This document shows, piece after piece, positions 56,057-64,000 of a stretch of DNA of 64,000 nucleotides. The stretch spans positions 1-64,000 of the forward strand of contig NZ_JACBJQ010000015.1 of NCBI RefSeq assembly GCF_013404075.1, written 5' to 3'. The stretch comes from Mycolicibacterium vinylchloridicum (GTDB lineage: Bacteria; Actinomycetota; Actinomycetes; Mycobacteriales; Mycobacteriaceae). The number at the start of each line of letters is the position of its first letter. Position 1 is the first letter of the stretch. The position numbers and the translations under genes were made by a program. The notes below the pieces were generated by a model that worked only from the letters and a program-made list of their open reading frames with translations, made no database searches and had not been told where the DNA came from.

Positions 56057-57460
56057 ATGCGACATGTGCACGCCTTCGGCGACGACGCCCTCGGCGACCT
56101 GGATGCGGTAGCCCTGGTCGACGCCCTGCGCACCGGCAAGGTATCTCGCCCTGAACTCGTCGAGGCCGCGATCGCCCGCACCGAGAAGGTCAACCCCATC
56201 CTCAACGGCCTGGCGCACGAGACCTTCGAGCGGGCGCTGGCCCGGGCCTATGCGGGCGGGCGTGGCTACTTCGACGGGGTGCCGACGTTCATCAAGGACA
56301 ACGTCGACGTCGAGGGCATGCCGACCATGCAGGGCACCGACGCGTGGGAACCTCGCCCGCACGCCGCTCACGGTGACTTCGCCAAGTTCTTCCTGGCTTC
56401 CGGGCTGGTGCCGCTGGGCAAGACCCAGCTGTCGGAATTCGGGTTCAGCGCCTCGGCCGAGCATCCCCGCATCGGCGCCGTCCGCAACCCGTGGGACACC
56501 GATTTCACCGCGGGCGCGTCGTCGTCGGGCTCGGGGGCGTTCGTCGCCGCCGGCGTGGTGCCGATCGCACATGCCAACGACGGCGGCGGCTCCATCCGGA
56601 TCCCCGCGGCGTGTAACGGCCTCGTCGGCCTCAAGCCGTCGCGCGGCCGGTTGCCGCTGGACAAGATGACCCGGCAGATGCCGGTGCGCATCGTCAATGA
56701 CGGTGTACTGACCCGCACTGTGCGCGACACCGCCGCGTTCTACCGGGAAACCGAACGCATCTGGCGCAACCGCCGGCTGCCGCCGATCGGCGCCGTCACC
56801 GGACCCGGCGCCGCCCGGCTGCGTATCGCGGTCGTGACTCAATCGGTGAATCGACAAGCCGCTCCGAGCGTTCGCGATCTCACCCTGCAGAACGCCGAAT
56901 TGCTTGCGGGCCTTGGTCATAGCGTCGAGTACCTGGACCAGCCTCCGGTTCCGAGTTATTTCCTGGACGACTTCCTGTTGTACTGGGCGTTTTTGGCGAT
57001 GACGCTGGTGCGCACCGGACAAAGGACGTTCGGGGAGAGCTTCGACAAGACGAAACTCGACAACCTCACGCTGGGGCTCGACCGGCATGCGGGCCGCAAC
57101 CTGCACAAGCTACCGGTCGCGATCACGCGGCTGCGCCGGCTCCGGCGGATCACCGAGCGGCTTTATCAGACCTACGACGTGCTGCTGATGCCTACGCTGG
57201 CCGAGGAGACGCCTCGCATCGGGCACCTGGATCCCACCGCGGATTATCAGCAGATCATCGACCGGCTGATCGACTGGGTGGCGTTCACGCCGCTGCAGAA
57301 CGCCACGGGGGAGCCGGCAATCTCGTTGCCGCTGGGCCGATCTGCCTCGGGTATGCCGGTGGGCATGATGCTGGCGGGTCCGCTCGGGCACGAGCGGCGG
57401 CTGCTGGAGCTGGCCTATGAGCTCGAAGCGGCCAAGCCGTGGCCCCGCATTCAAGGCTGA
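56057..57460 (+). CDS. amiC: Amidase (amidase signature family)
   Basis: A 467-residue amidase-signature hydrolase, matching AmiC (Rv2888c) by position. The Ser-cisSer-Lys triad is visible: Lys in PTFIKDNVDV, the cis-serine region in DFTAGASSSGSGAFVAAG and the nucleophilic serine in NDGGGSIRIPAACNGLVGLKPSRG. These enzymes hydrolyse amides to carboxylic acid and ammonia. The natural substrate is unknown. ATG at 56057, 41 bases after the LLM gene. There is no signal peptide, so it is cytoplasmic. Confidence 0.92.
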   Translation: MRHVHAFGDDALGDLDAVALVDALRTGKVSRPELVEAAIARTEKVNPILNGLAHETFERALARAYAGGRGYFDGVPTFIKDNVDVEGMPTMQGTDAWEPRPHAAHGDFAKFFLASGLVPLGKTQLSEFGFSASAEHPRIGAVRNPWDTDFTAGASSSGSGAFVAAGVVPIAHANDGGGSIRIPAACNGLVGLKPSRGRLPLDKMTRQMPVRIVNDGVLTRTVRDTAAFYRETERIWRNRRLPPIGAVTGPGAARLRIAVVTQSVNRQAAPSVRDLTLQNAELLAGLGHSVEYLDQPPVPSYFLDDFLLYWAFLAMTLVRTGQRTFGESFDKTKLDNLTLGLDRHAGRNLHKLPVAITRLRRLRRITERLYQTYDVLLMPTLAEETPRIGHLDPTADYQQIIDRLIDWVAFTPLQNATGEPAISLPLGRSASGMPVGMMLAGPLGHERRLLELAYELEAAKPWPRIQG

Positions 57461-57689
57461 CTGCTGACCTGAGTGCGGAATCCGTGGCCGCTGTGAACGT
57501 GTGTCGCGTCATGACCATGTGGGCGATCGGCCAACATGAGCTGGCGAGACCTCGAATCCCCTGAGCCGAAGCCCCTGCGCCGGTACAGGTTAATTCCGAT
57601 CAACCGGCCTGACCTGCAACGAAATCCGTTGCCGCGATATGGTTCCCATCGATACCTGGATTTAACGGCGGAACCGTCGAGTTAACCTG

Positions 57690-58913
57690 ATGGATATCGA
57701 TCGCGTGCGGTCCGCGAAACAGGGCGGCCGGAATATTGCCGATGTGGAAACCTCTGCCTCCACAACTATTTCGCGACCATCGGCGATCGCCACCTCTTCG
57801 GGGAACAACACTTTTGTGTGTCTTCTCCGGTTTGCGTGGGCGAACATCCGCCGCAGGCCCGAACGGTTTGTGTTGTCTGTGCTCGGCATCGCACTCGCCC
57901 TCACGTGTGTGACGGTGGTGCGCACCATCTCGTCGAGTTTCGCCATCACCGGTGCGGACTCGGTGACCGAGGTGCTCGGTGGCGCCCAGCTATGGGCGGT
58001 TCCCGCCGCCGGAGTGCACTACGACAGCGCGGTGCAGGCACTGGTTGCCGACGGGCCCGCGCCGGCGATCGTCGCCCCCGGGGGGTGGCGTGCGATCAAG
58101 ACGCTTTCGGGCACCACCGACGTCAACGGCACTCCGGTGTCGTTGCGCGGTAGCGACGAAACACCAGACGGCCAAGCGGTTTTGGGCTCTGAAGTCGCTC
58201 AGCGACTCGGAGTCCACGACGGCGACCGCATTGTCGTCGGCGGCCGGGATCTCGGGGTGCAGGTTGGTGGCGGCGGTCAGTCGGTGACGGTAGCGACACC
58301 ACTTGCCGCATCGGTCGTGGGTGACAACGGGTGGTGGACGGTGTTCGCGCCCGCGGGGCAGGAGAAGAGCCGCACTCTCGGCAGCACCTTCGGCGGTGCG
58401 GTCGGGCTGTCCTCGACCTCGGACCCCGCCGTCAAGCCGGATCCGGCCGGGCCGGGGTTGATCTATGACACGGTGGGCGGAAACGGCCCGCTGACGTTCG
58501 ACCAGAAGTACTCGGCCCTGTTCTCCGGCAAGGTCACCAGTTCGACGCTGGGGATCATCTCGATCATCGGCCTGGTCCTGGGCTTCATCATCGCCGTGTC
58601 GTCCTTCCTCGCGGCGGTGCAGGAGCGCAAGCGCGAATTCGGCATCATGTCCAGCATCGGCCTGGCTGATGAGGTGCTCTACTTCTTCCTGGTGGAGTCC
58701 GCTGTCGTCTTCGTCGCGGCCTACGTGCTGGGTGTCGCGACCGCGGGAATCGCTGTGTGGCTGGTGATCCCGGGTATCGCCACCCCGATCGCCTGGCTGC
58801 AGGCCGCCGGCATGGTCGCGGGCTTCCTGCCCGCGATGTCGATCGTCGGCGCGCTGATACCCGTGCACCGGCTGCTGCAGAACCGTCCGGTCGACCTGCT
58901 CGGAGGCCGCTGA
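57690..58913 (+). CDS. ABC transporter permease, MacB/FtsX type (large subunit)
   Basis: A 407-residue FtsX-superfamily permease. A first membrane helix (about residues 62-82, after WANIRRRPERFVLSVLGIAL) is followed by an extracytoplasmic MacB-core-like domain (about 85-285) and three helices (about 290-390). The loop QERKREFGIMSSIG is typical of FtsX domains. The ATG at 57690 is the first in frame but has no good ribosome site, and the first 45 residues look disordered, so the true start may be downstream. Its stop overlaps the second permease gene by one base. Confidence 0.83.
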   Translation: MDIDRVRSAKQGGRNIADVETSASTTISRPSAIATSSGNNTFVCLLRFAWANIRRRPERFVLSVLGIALALTCVTVVRTISSSFAITGADSVTEVLGGAQLWAVPAAGVHYDSAVQALVADGPAPAIVAPGGWRAIKTLSGTTDVNGTPVSLRGSDETPDGQAVLGSEVAQRLGVHDGDRIVVGGRDLGVQVGGGGQSVTVATPLAASVVGDNGWWTVFAPAGQEKSRTLGSTFGGAVGLSSTSDPAVKPDPAGPGLIYDTVGGNGPLTFDQKYSALFSGKVTSSTLGIISIIGLVLGFIIAVSSFLAAVQERKREFGIMSSIGLADEVLYFFLVESAVVFVAAYVLGVATAGIAVWLVIPGIATPIAWLQAAGMVAGFLPAMSIVGALIPVHRLLQNRPVDLLGGR

Positions 58914-59479
58914 TGATCACATTCGGACTGTCCTACGGCTGGTTGTCGGCACGGCGGCGGGTGCGCGAGATGGTGCTGCCGATCGTCACCACCGCGACGG
59001 GCGCCTTCCTCGTCGTCATCGTCTTCGGGATGTCAGCGGGCATCCAGGCCCAGTCCGCATCGCTGGGCCACGCCACCGAAATCGGCCGGGCCGTCATCTT
59101 GATCGCGATCACCGTGCTGCTTGTCGGTGTCGTCGAGGTGGCCGTCGCGACCACCCGAACCATCGCGCACCGCACCCGCGAACTCGGCGTACTCGGAGCG
59201 ACCGGCGTTCCCCGCCGGCCCGTAATCGCCGCGCTGCTGGTCGAACCCGCGGTTACCGCGGTCCTCGGGGCGGTAGCCGGTGTCGCGCTGGCGATCGTTG
59301 CCGCGATCGTGCTGGGCGTCCTCGGCCTGGTCCCCACCGGAGTCTCGTCGGTAGGCCTTGGCCTCGGTTCGGCGATCGCCGTCGTCGTCAGCATCATCGC
59401 CGCCCTGGCCACCAGCATCGTGCCCACGTGGAACGCGGCGTCGCGTCCCCCCATCCGCTCCCTGTCGACCGGAGGTTAG
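58913..59479 (+). CDS. ABC transporter permease, compact FtsX type (small subunit)
   Basis: A 188-residue permease with about four membrane helices. The TRELGVLGATGVPRR loop matches the FtsX domain, but the large outer domain of its partner is absent; only about 25 residues separate the first two helices. It presumably pairs with the 57690-58913 product to form an asymmetric transporter with the ATPase encoded next. ATG at 58913 inside the upstream stop (TGATG), with GGAGG nearby. Confidence 0.82.
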   Translation: MITFGLSYGWLSARRRVREMVLPIVTTATGAFLVVIVFGMSAGIQAQSASLGHATEIGRAVILIAITVLLVGVVEVAVATTRTIAHRTRELGVLGATGVPRRPVIAALLVEPAVTAVLGAVAGVALAIVAAIVLGVLGLVPTGVSSVGLGLGSAIAVVVSIIAALATSIVPTWNAASRPPIRSLSTGG

Positions 59480-59481
59480 AC

Positions 59482-60204
59482 ATGACCGCAGTCGAAGACG
59501 CCACACCCGACATCGTGCCGGCACCCGAGCCGTCGCCGGTGATCGAGATCAACGACGTGTGGAAGTTGCACAAGCTCGGTGACGAGGTCGTCAAGGCCCT
59601 GATTGCCGCCGAATTGACTGTCATGCCAGGCGAATTCGTCTGTCTGATGGGCCCGAGTGGTTCGGGCAAGTCGACCCTGCTGAACATCATCGGCGGCCTC
59701 GACCGGCCCACCAAGGGCTCGGTGACGATCGCCGGCCGCGACACGGCCAAGCTGACCGAGAGTCAGTTCGCCGCGCTGCGCCACGACACGATCGGGTTCA
59801 TCTTCCAGAGCTACAACCTGATCCCGTTCCTGTCGGCGGTCGAAAACGTGGAACTGCCATTGATGTTCGAGCCCTACGACCGCAAGTCGTTGCGCCAGCG
59901 GGCGTTGGAGCTGCTCGACCTCGTCGGCCTGAGCCACCGCGTACATCACCAGCCGACCAAGATGTCGGGTGGTGAACAGCAGCGCACCGCGATCGCGCGC
60001 TCGCTGATCAGTAGCCCCACGCTCGTCCTGGCCGACGAGCCGACGGCAAATCTCGACCACCGCACGGGGGAGACGGTGGTGCGCATGCTGCGCGACCTGT
60101 GTTCGACGCTTGGCGTCACGGTCGTCGCCAGCACCCACGATCCCACGGTGGCCGACGAAGCGAGCCGTGTCGTCCGTATGAGAGACGGACAAATCATCAA
60201 CTGA
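59482..60204 (+). CDS. ABC transporter ATP-binding protein, LolD/MacB type
   Basis: A 240-residue ATPase that powers the preceding permeases. It has Walker A GPSGSGKSTLLNIIGG, the Q-loop FIFQSYNLIP, the signature KMSGGEQQRTAIARSL, Walker B LVLADEPTANLD and the switch His in VASTHDPTVADEA. The family (LolD/MacB/FtsE-like) moves lipids, peptides or envelope components by mechanotransmission. The ATG at 59482 follows CGGAGG, two bases after the permease stop. The APC permease gene follows 24 bases later. Confidence 0.93.
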   Translation: MTAVEDATPDIVPAPEPSPVIEINDVWKLHKLGDEVVKALIAAELTVMPGEFVCLMGPSGSGKSTLLNIIGGLDRPTKGSVTIAGRDTAKLTESQFAALRHDTIGFIFQSYNLIPFLSAVENVELPLMFEPYDRKSLRQRALELLDLVGLSHRVHHQPTKMSGGEQQRTAIARSLISSPTLVLADEPTANLDHRTGETVVRMLRDLCSTLGVTVVASTHDPTVADEASRVVRMRDGQIIN

Positions 60205-60228
60205 TCCAGACGGATTGGAAGTGAACGT

Positions 60229-61746
60229 ATGACGCAAGAACTCGAGGCGCCAGCGTCGGCTCGTGACAAGCTTCTGGCCACAGAGCTCGTCCCTGAGCAG
60301 GTGCTGCCGAAGGTGATGACGACGTTCGGCCTGACGGCCACCTACGTCTTCATCATCTGCTGGATCACCGGCTCGTCGATCATGGCGGCTGGTGGCTGGA
60401 CCGCGATCCCGATGTGGATTCTCGGCATCCTCACCTTCCTGATCCCCGCGGGTATGGCGGTCGCCGAACTGGGCAACCTGTGGCCCGGTGAAGGCGGTGT
60501 GTATATCTGGGCCACCCGGACCATGGGCGAGACATGGGGATTCATCGGCGGCTACCTGTCGTGGATCCCCGTGGTGCTCAACTCCGCATCGTCGCCGGCG
60601 ATCATCCTGCAGTTCCTGCTGCTGGCCTTCCACGCCGAGCTCGGTCTGACGCTCACCATCATCTTGCAGGTGGTGATCCTGTGGGCGGTGATCGGTTTGG
60701 CCCTGGCGAAACTCGCTGCCAACCAGAAGATCATGAATACCGTCTTCGTCGTCTACTGGGCGTTGACGGCCGTCATCTTCGTCTCGGGCGTGATCTACGC
60801 GATCCGCAACGGCTCGGCGCAGGAGTTCACCGCGCACGCCGCGCTGGTGCCCGACTTCGCCGGTGCCGGTTTCCTCTACGGCACCGTGCTGCTGTACCTG
60901 GTCGGCGTCGAGACGCCCTACAACATGGGTGCGGAGTTCCTCTCGGTGCGTAAGAGCGGACCGAAGATGGTGGTCTGGGGTTCGATCGCGTTGGTCCTCA
61001 TCTACCTGCTCACCACGCTGGGCACCGTCATGGTGTTGCCGGCCGACGAGATCAACCCGGTCACCGGCGTCATCGGCATGCTCGGCACCGCCGCACCCGC
61101 GGGCGTGATGGAAGTCGCCGCCGTTGTCCTGGCATGCATCGTGTTCGTCGCGTTGATGAGCTACCAGGTGACCTACTCGCGGTTGATCTTCGTCTCCGGT
61201 CTGGAGCGTCACCTGCCGCGGATCTTCACTCACCTGAACCCGCGGACGCGTAACCCGGTGACCGCCGTGCTGATCCAGGGCGTGCTGTCGTCGCTGATCC
61301 TGGTCGGCCTGTACTCCCAGAGCAGCATGGCGAATGTCACCGTGTTCCTGCAGGGCGGCCTGTCCATCGCCTGGCTGATCTCCGGGTTCTTCTTCCTGGT
61401 CCCGGTCATCATCGCCCGGAAGAAGTACGCCGATCGCTATGCGGCCGAGAAGTTCTGGCGCATCCCCGGCGGGATGGTCGGTGTGTGGATCACGATCGTC
61501 ATCGGCTCGGTGGGCACCGTCGGCGGCATCTACTACTCGTTCGCCAAGTCGTGGATCGCCGATGTACCCGACAGCACCTGGATGACGTGGACGGGCAGCA
61601 TCGCGATGGGCATGTTCGCCCTCGGTGTGATCGTCTACATCTTCGGCCGGCGCTCCGCACACAAGATGACCCAGGAAGACGCACTGGCACATCTGGCCGT
61701 GCTGGATCTCAAGAAATCCGAAACCACTAGCCCTGAGGCGGTTTAG
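60229..61746 (+). CDS. APC-family amino acid/amine permease
   Basis: A 505-residue secondary transporter of the APC superfamily with about twelve membrane helices. The unwound first helix (FIICWITGSSIMAAGGW), the EGGVYIWATRTMGETWGF segment and LVGVETPYNMGAEF are typical of amino acid or polyamine carriers. The ATG at 60229 has GGAAG upstream. It lies six bases before the copper amine oxidase gene, so import of an amine substrate for that enzyme is the natural reading (inference). Confidence 0.88.
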   Translation: MTQELEAPASARDKLLATELVPEQVLPKVMTTFGLTATYVFIICWITGSSIMAAGGWTAIPMWILGILTFLIPAGMAVAELGNLWPGEGGVYIWATRTMGETWGFIGGYLSWIPVVLNSASSPAIILQFLLLAFHAELGLTLTIILQVVILWAVIGLALAKLAANQKIMNTVFVVYWALTAVIFVSGVIYAIRNGSAQEFTAHAALVPDFAGAGFLYGTVLLYLVGVETPYNMGAEFLSVRKSGPKMVVWGSIALVLIYLLTTLGTVMVLPADEINPVTGVIGMLGTAAPAGVMEVAAVVLACIVFVALMSYQVTYSRLIFVSGLERHLPRIFTHLNPRTRNPVTAVLIQGVLSSLILVGLYSQSSMANVTVFLQGGLSIAWLISGFFFLVPVIIARKKYADRYAAEKFWRIPGGMVGVWITIVIGSVGTVGGIYYSFAKSWIADVPDSTWMTWTGSIAMGMFALGVIVYIFGRRSAHKMTQEDALAHLAVLDLKKSETTSPEAV

Positions 61747-61752
61747 CTCACA

Positions 61753-63732
61753 ATGACGATGGACAGTACCGTGCTCAACACGGCGACTACCGACGACCGT
61801 GCCTGTTACCCGCTCGACCCGCTGACCGGTGCCGAGATCGAGGCGGCGGCGGCCGTCGTCAAGGACTCGGAATATGCCAGTCCGACATTGAAATTCGTGA
61901 TGATCCAGCTCGCGGAGCCGGACAAGAACGCGCAGTTGACGTTCGAATCCATGTCCGACGTACCGCGGCGGGCCTTCATCACGATGTACGACGCAGCGGC
62001 CAAGTTGGTCTACGAGTCGGTCGTCGACATCGGTGCCCGAGTGGTGGAGTCCTGGAAGGCAATCCCGGGCCGCTTCCCGTCGTATCTGGTCGAGCACATG
62101 ACCGGGGTGGAGGAGGTGGTCCGCGCCGACCCGCGTTGGCAGGAGGCGATGCGTAAGCGTGGGATCACCGACTTCGACCTGGCGATGATCGACCCATGGC
62201 CCGCAGGCTATTACGGCGCGCAGGACCACTACGAGAACTCACCGCTGATCTGCCGGCCGCTGACGTTCATGCGCGCCGCGGCCTCAGAGCACGGTTACGC
62301 CCGGCCGGTCGAAGGGGTGATCGTGACGTTCGACCTCGACGAGATGAAGGTGCTCGAGGTCGAGGATCACGGGGTGGTGCCGCTGCCGCCGAAAGCGGGT
62401 AACTACTCGGCGCAGTTCATGTTCGACGAGGACAACCGGCCGGCCTTCACGCAGTTCCGCGACGACGTCAAGACCATCGACATCACTCAGCCGGACGGAC
62501 CGAGCTTCACCGTCGACGGCTGGAAAGTTCAGTGGCAGAAGTGGTCTCTGCGGGTCGGGTTCAACCCGCGTGAGGGTCTGACACTGCACGAGATCACCTA
62601 CAACGACCGCGGCACCGTTCGGCCGATCATGTATCGGGCAGCGCTCTCGGAAATGGTGGTGCCCTACGGCGACACCTCGCCGACGCACTGGAACAAGAAC
62701 GTGTTCGACATGGGTGAGGTCGGCATGGGCTTCTCGGCCAACCCGCTGACGCTGGGGTGCGACTGCCTGGGTGAGATCTTCTACTTCGACGGCACGGTGC
62801 ACGACTCCGACGGCAACGCGGTCACGATCCCGAATGCGATCTGTATGCACGAAGAGGACTACGGGATCTCCTGGAAGCACACCGACTTCCGCACCGGAGA
62901 AGTCGAGGTGCGCCGGTCGCGCCGACTGGTGATCTCGATGATCTGCACGGTCGGCAACTACGAATACGGGTTCTTCTGGTACCTCTACAACGACGCGTCG
63001 ATCGAGATGGAGGTCAAGCTCTCCGGGGTGCTCACCACTGGTTCGATCCCGGAAGGGGAGAAGCCGAGGTGGGGCAAGCTCGTCGCTCCGGGCATCTACG
63101 GCCCGAACCACCAGCACTTCTTCAACTTCCGGCTCGACATGAGCATCGACGGGCCGAGTAACAGTGTCTACGAGGTGGATTCGGTGGTCGAGCCCGAGCC
63201 TGAGCTCAACCCGCACCACAACGCCTGGATCGCCAAGGACACGTTGATCGCGTCGGAGGCCGAAAGCGCCAGGGACTGGAACTGGCAGACCGGACGGTAC
63301 TGGAAGGTCACCAACCCGTCGAAGGTCAACGAGCTCGGCGCGGAGGTGGGCTACAAGCTGATGCCGCGCGACCCGGTGCCGGTGATGGTGCAGGAAGGTT
63401 CCTACATCTACGATCGCGCCCGGTTCCTGCAGCACAACCTCTGGGTGACCAAGTACGACCCTGCCGAGAAGTTCGCGGCCGGCGACTACATGTACCAGTG
63501 TGCCGAGGCGCAGGGTCTGCCGCAGTATGTGGCCGACGATGCGCCGCTGGAGAACACCGACATCGTGCTCTGGTACACCGTCGGTGCCCATCACATCGTC
63601 TGCCCGGAGGACTGGCCGGTAATGCCATGTCACTACACCGGATTCAAGATGAAGCCGGTCGGCTTCTTCGACGGCAACCCGGCACTGGACCTGCCGCCGT
63701 CACCGCCGAAGGGCTGCCACTCACACCACTGA
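61753..63732 (+). CDS. Copper amine oxidase (TPQ-dependent primary-amine oxidase)
   Basis: A 659-residue copper/topaquinone enzyme that oxidises primary amines to aldehydes with release of ammonia and hydrogen peroxide. The cofactor-forming tyrosine is Tyr403 in VGNYEYGFFW (N-Y-E-Y). Copper ligands are HxH in GPNHQHFFNFRLDM and the later His in VGAHHIVCPEDWP. The catalytic aspartate is in NVFDMGEVG, and YRAALSEMVVPYGDTSP is a family hallmark. The C-terminus ends CHSHH. ATG at 61753. It is predicted to act in the cytoplasm, as there is no signal peptide. It follows the APC permease gene and is convergent with a MarR regulator gene. Confidence 0.95.
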   Translation: MTMDSTVLNTATTDDRACYPLDPLTGAEIEAAAAVVKDSEYASPTLKFVMIQLAEPDKNAQLTFESMSDVPRRAFITMYDAAAKLVYESVVDIGARVVESWKAIPGRFPSYLVEHMTGVEEVVRADPRWQEAMRKRGITDFDLAMIDPWPAGYYGAQDHYENSPLICRPLTFMRAAASEHGYARPVEGVIVTFDLDEMKVLEVEDHGVVPLPPKAGNYSAQFMFDEDNRPAFTQFRDDVKTIDITQPDGPSFTVDGWKVQWQKWSLRVGFNPREGLTLHEITYNDRGTVRPIMYRAALSEMVVPYGDTSPTHWNKNVFDMGEVGMGFSANPLTLGCDCLGEIFYFDGTVHDSDGNAVTIPNAICMHEEDYGISWKHTDFRTGEVEVRRSRRLVISMICTVGNYEYGFFWYLYNDASIEMEVKLSGVLTTGSIPEGEKPRWGKLVAPGIYGPNHQHFFNFRLDMSIDGPSNSVYEVDSVVEPEPELNPHHNAWIAKDTLIASEAESARDWNWQTGRYWKVTNPSKVNELGAEVGYKLMPRDPVPVMVQEGSYIYDRARFLQHNLWVTKYDPAEKFAAGDYMYQCAEAQGLPQYVADDAPLENTDIVLWYTVGAHHIVCPEDWPVMPCHYTGFKMKPVGFFDGNPALDLPPSPPKGCHSHH

Positions 63733-63737
63733 CCGGC

Positions 63738-64000
63738 CTAGGAGCTGCCGAGGGCGGCGAGAATTCTGCGGAATTCTCGCCGCTGTTCGGCGCTCAGCTC
63801 CGCCATCAGCGCCTGCTCGGAGTCGCGCACCCCGGCGTCGGTGCGCTGCAGGAGTTCCACGCCGGCGCGGGTCAGCTTCGCCGGCAGTGAGCGGCCCGAT
63901 TCCACACTGGCCGGGCGCGTCGCGAGGCCGCGTTCTTCGAGGCTGCGTAACACCATGTTCATCGCCTGCGGTGAGACCCCGGTGTCGCGGGCCAGCTCCG
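63738..64000 (-). CDS. MarR-family regulator, C-terminal part only
   Basis: The last 86 codons of a MarR-type winged-helix protein; the start lies outside the window. The visible part includes the recognition helix (ELARDTGVSPQAMNMVLRSL), the wing (ATRPASVESGRSLPAKLTRAG) and a C-terminal dimerisation helix (EQALMAELSAEQRREFRRIL). MarR proteins usually respond to phenolic or other small ligands. It is convergent with the amine oxidase gene, with five bases between stop codons; a role in controlling that cassette is possible but not shown. Confidence 0.85.
   Translation of the reverse strand, partial: ELARDTGVSPQAMNMVLRSLEERGLATRPASVESGRSLPAKLTRAGVELLQRTDAGVRDSEQALMAELSAEQRREFRRILAALGSS

Noticed and set aside
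59476..62229. Very long minus-strand open frame (over 900 codons) opposite the ATPase, APC permease and amine oxidase genes
   Set aside because: It is antisense to genes with clear family motifs, its translation is His/Asp/Arg-rich without domains, and high GC produces such frames.

Overview
The window is a contiguous, gene-dense, high-GC actinobacterial chromosome segment, almost certainly from a fast-growing Mycobacterium (Mycolicibacterium). The gene order coaD, sepIVA, yceD, rnc, mutM, osmC-like, acyP, smc, ftsY, amt, glnB, glnD, ffh, amidohydrolase, dacB2, rpsP, KH protein, rimM, trmD, lppW-like, rplS, lepB, rnhB, DUF2469, yraN, comM, dprA, viuB, xerC, M23, rpsB, tsf, amiC follows the Mycobacterium tuberculosis Rv2965c to Rv2888c neighbourhood (from memory), with accessory genes inserted between conserved blocks. 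Many genes start with GTG or overlap as ATGA/GTGA, as is typical for the group. I saw no rRNA, tRNA or CRISPR array.

Left part (1-10.6 kb): the 5' end of an IS481-type insertion sequence abuts three tandem AIM24-family genes. These are followed by coaD and a cell-division, RNA-processing and DNA-repair block (sepIVA, yceD, rnc, mutM, osmC-like, acyP, smc). From 10.6 to 14.4 kb lies an accessory signalling island. It holds a cobalamin-binding protein with the Trp-x9-Glu-His motif of CarH-type B12 photoreceptors, translationally coupled to a GAF-SpoIIE/PP2C phosphatase. A STAS anti-sigma-antagonist is divergent from these, and type 2 isopentenyl-diphosphate isomerase is convergent to it. This is the best candidate in the window for an undescribed system: a light- or B12-gated partner switch.

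From 14.4 to 24.8 kb are ftsY, the nitrogen operon amt-glnB-glnD behind two GlnR-like boxes, a secreted PecA-like aspartic protease without a PE domain, ffh and an amidohydrolase. From 24.8 to 31.7 kb is an envelope and regulation island: two DacB-type D-Ala-D-Ala carboxypeptidases flanking an MPT63-like secreted protein, a diflavin reductase behind a strong IdeR iron box, and the SigK/RskA system with a divergent MPT70/83-like fasciclin gene. Matching SigK-type promoters face both ways there. From 32.2 to 40 kb are ribosome-biogenesis and secretion genes, interrupted by a drug exporter fused to a winged helix and by an LppW-like serine hydrolase.

From 40 to 45.5 kb is accessory DNA: a ROK regulator with a divergent MFS exporter, two unrecognised proteins, a NagD-like HAD phosphatase, and an ECF41/SigJ-like sigma factor divergent from a DoxX-like membrane protein. 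Two identical inward-facing ECF-type promoters lie between the last two. From 45.6 to 57.5 kb are yraN-comM-dprA, viuB, xerC, selO, a secreted six-cysteine protein, an M23-like protein, rpsB-tsf with a clear terminator, an F420-type oxidoreductase and an amidase. The right end (57.7-64 kb) is a three-gene MacB/FtsX-type ABC transporter, an APC amino acid/amine permease, a copper amine oxidase and a truncated MarR regulator, which together look like an amine-utilisation cassette.

Three dispersed copies of a 61-62 bp palindromic intergenic repeat, and one copy of a second palindrome type, also occur. All functional assignments come from reading motifs in the sequence and from memory of families; no database search was run.
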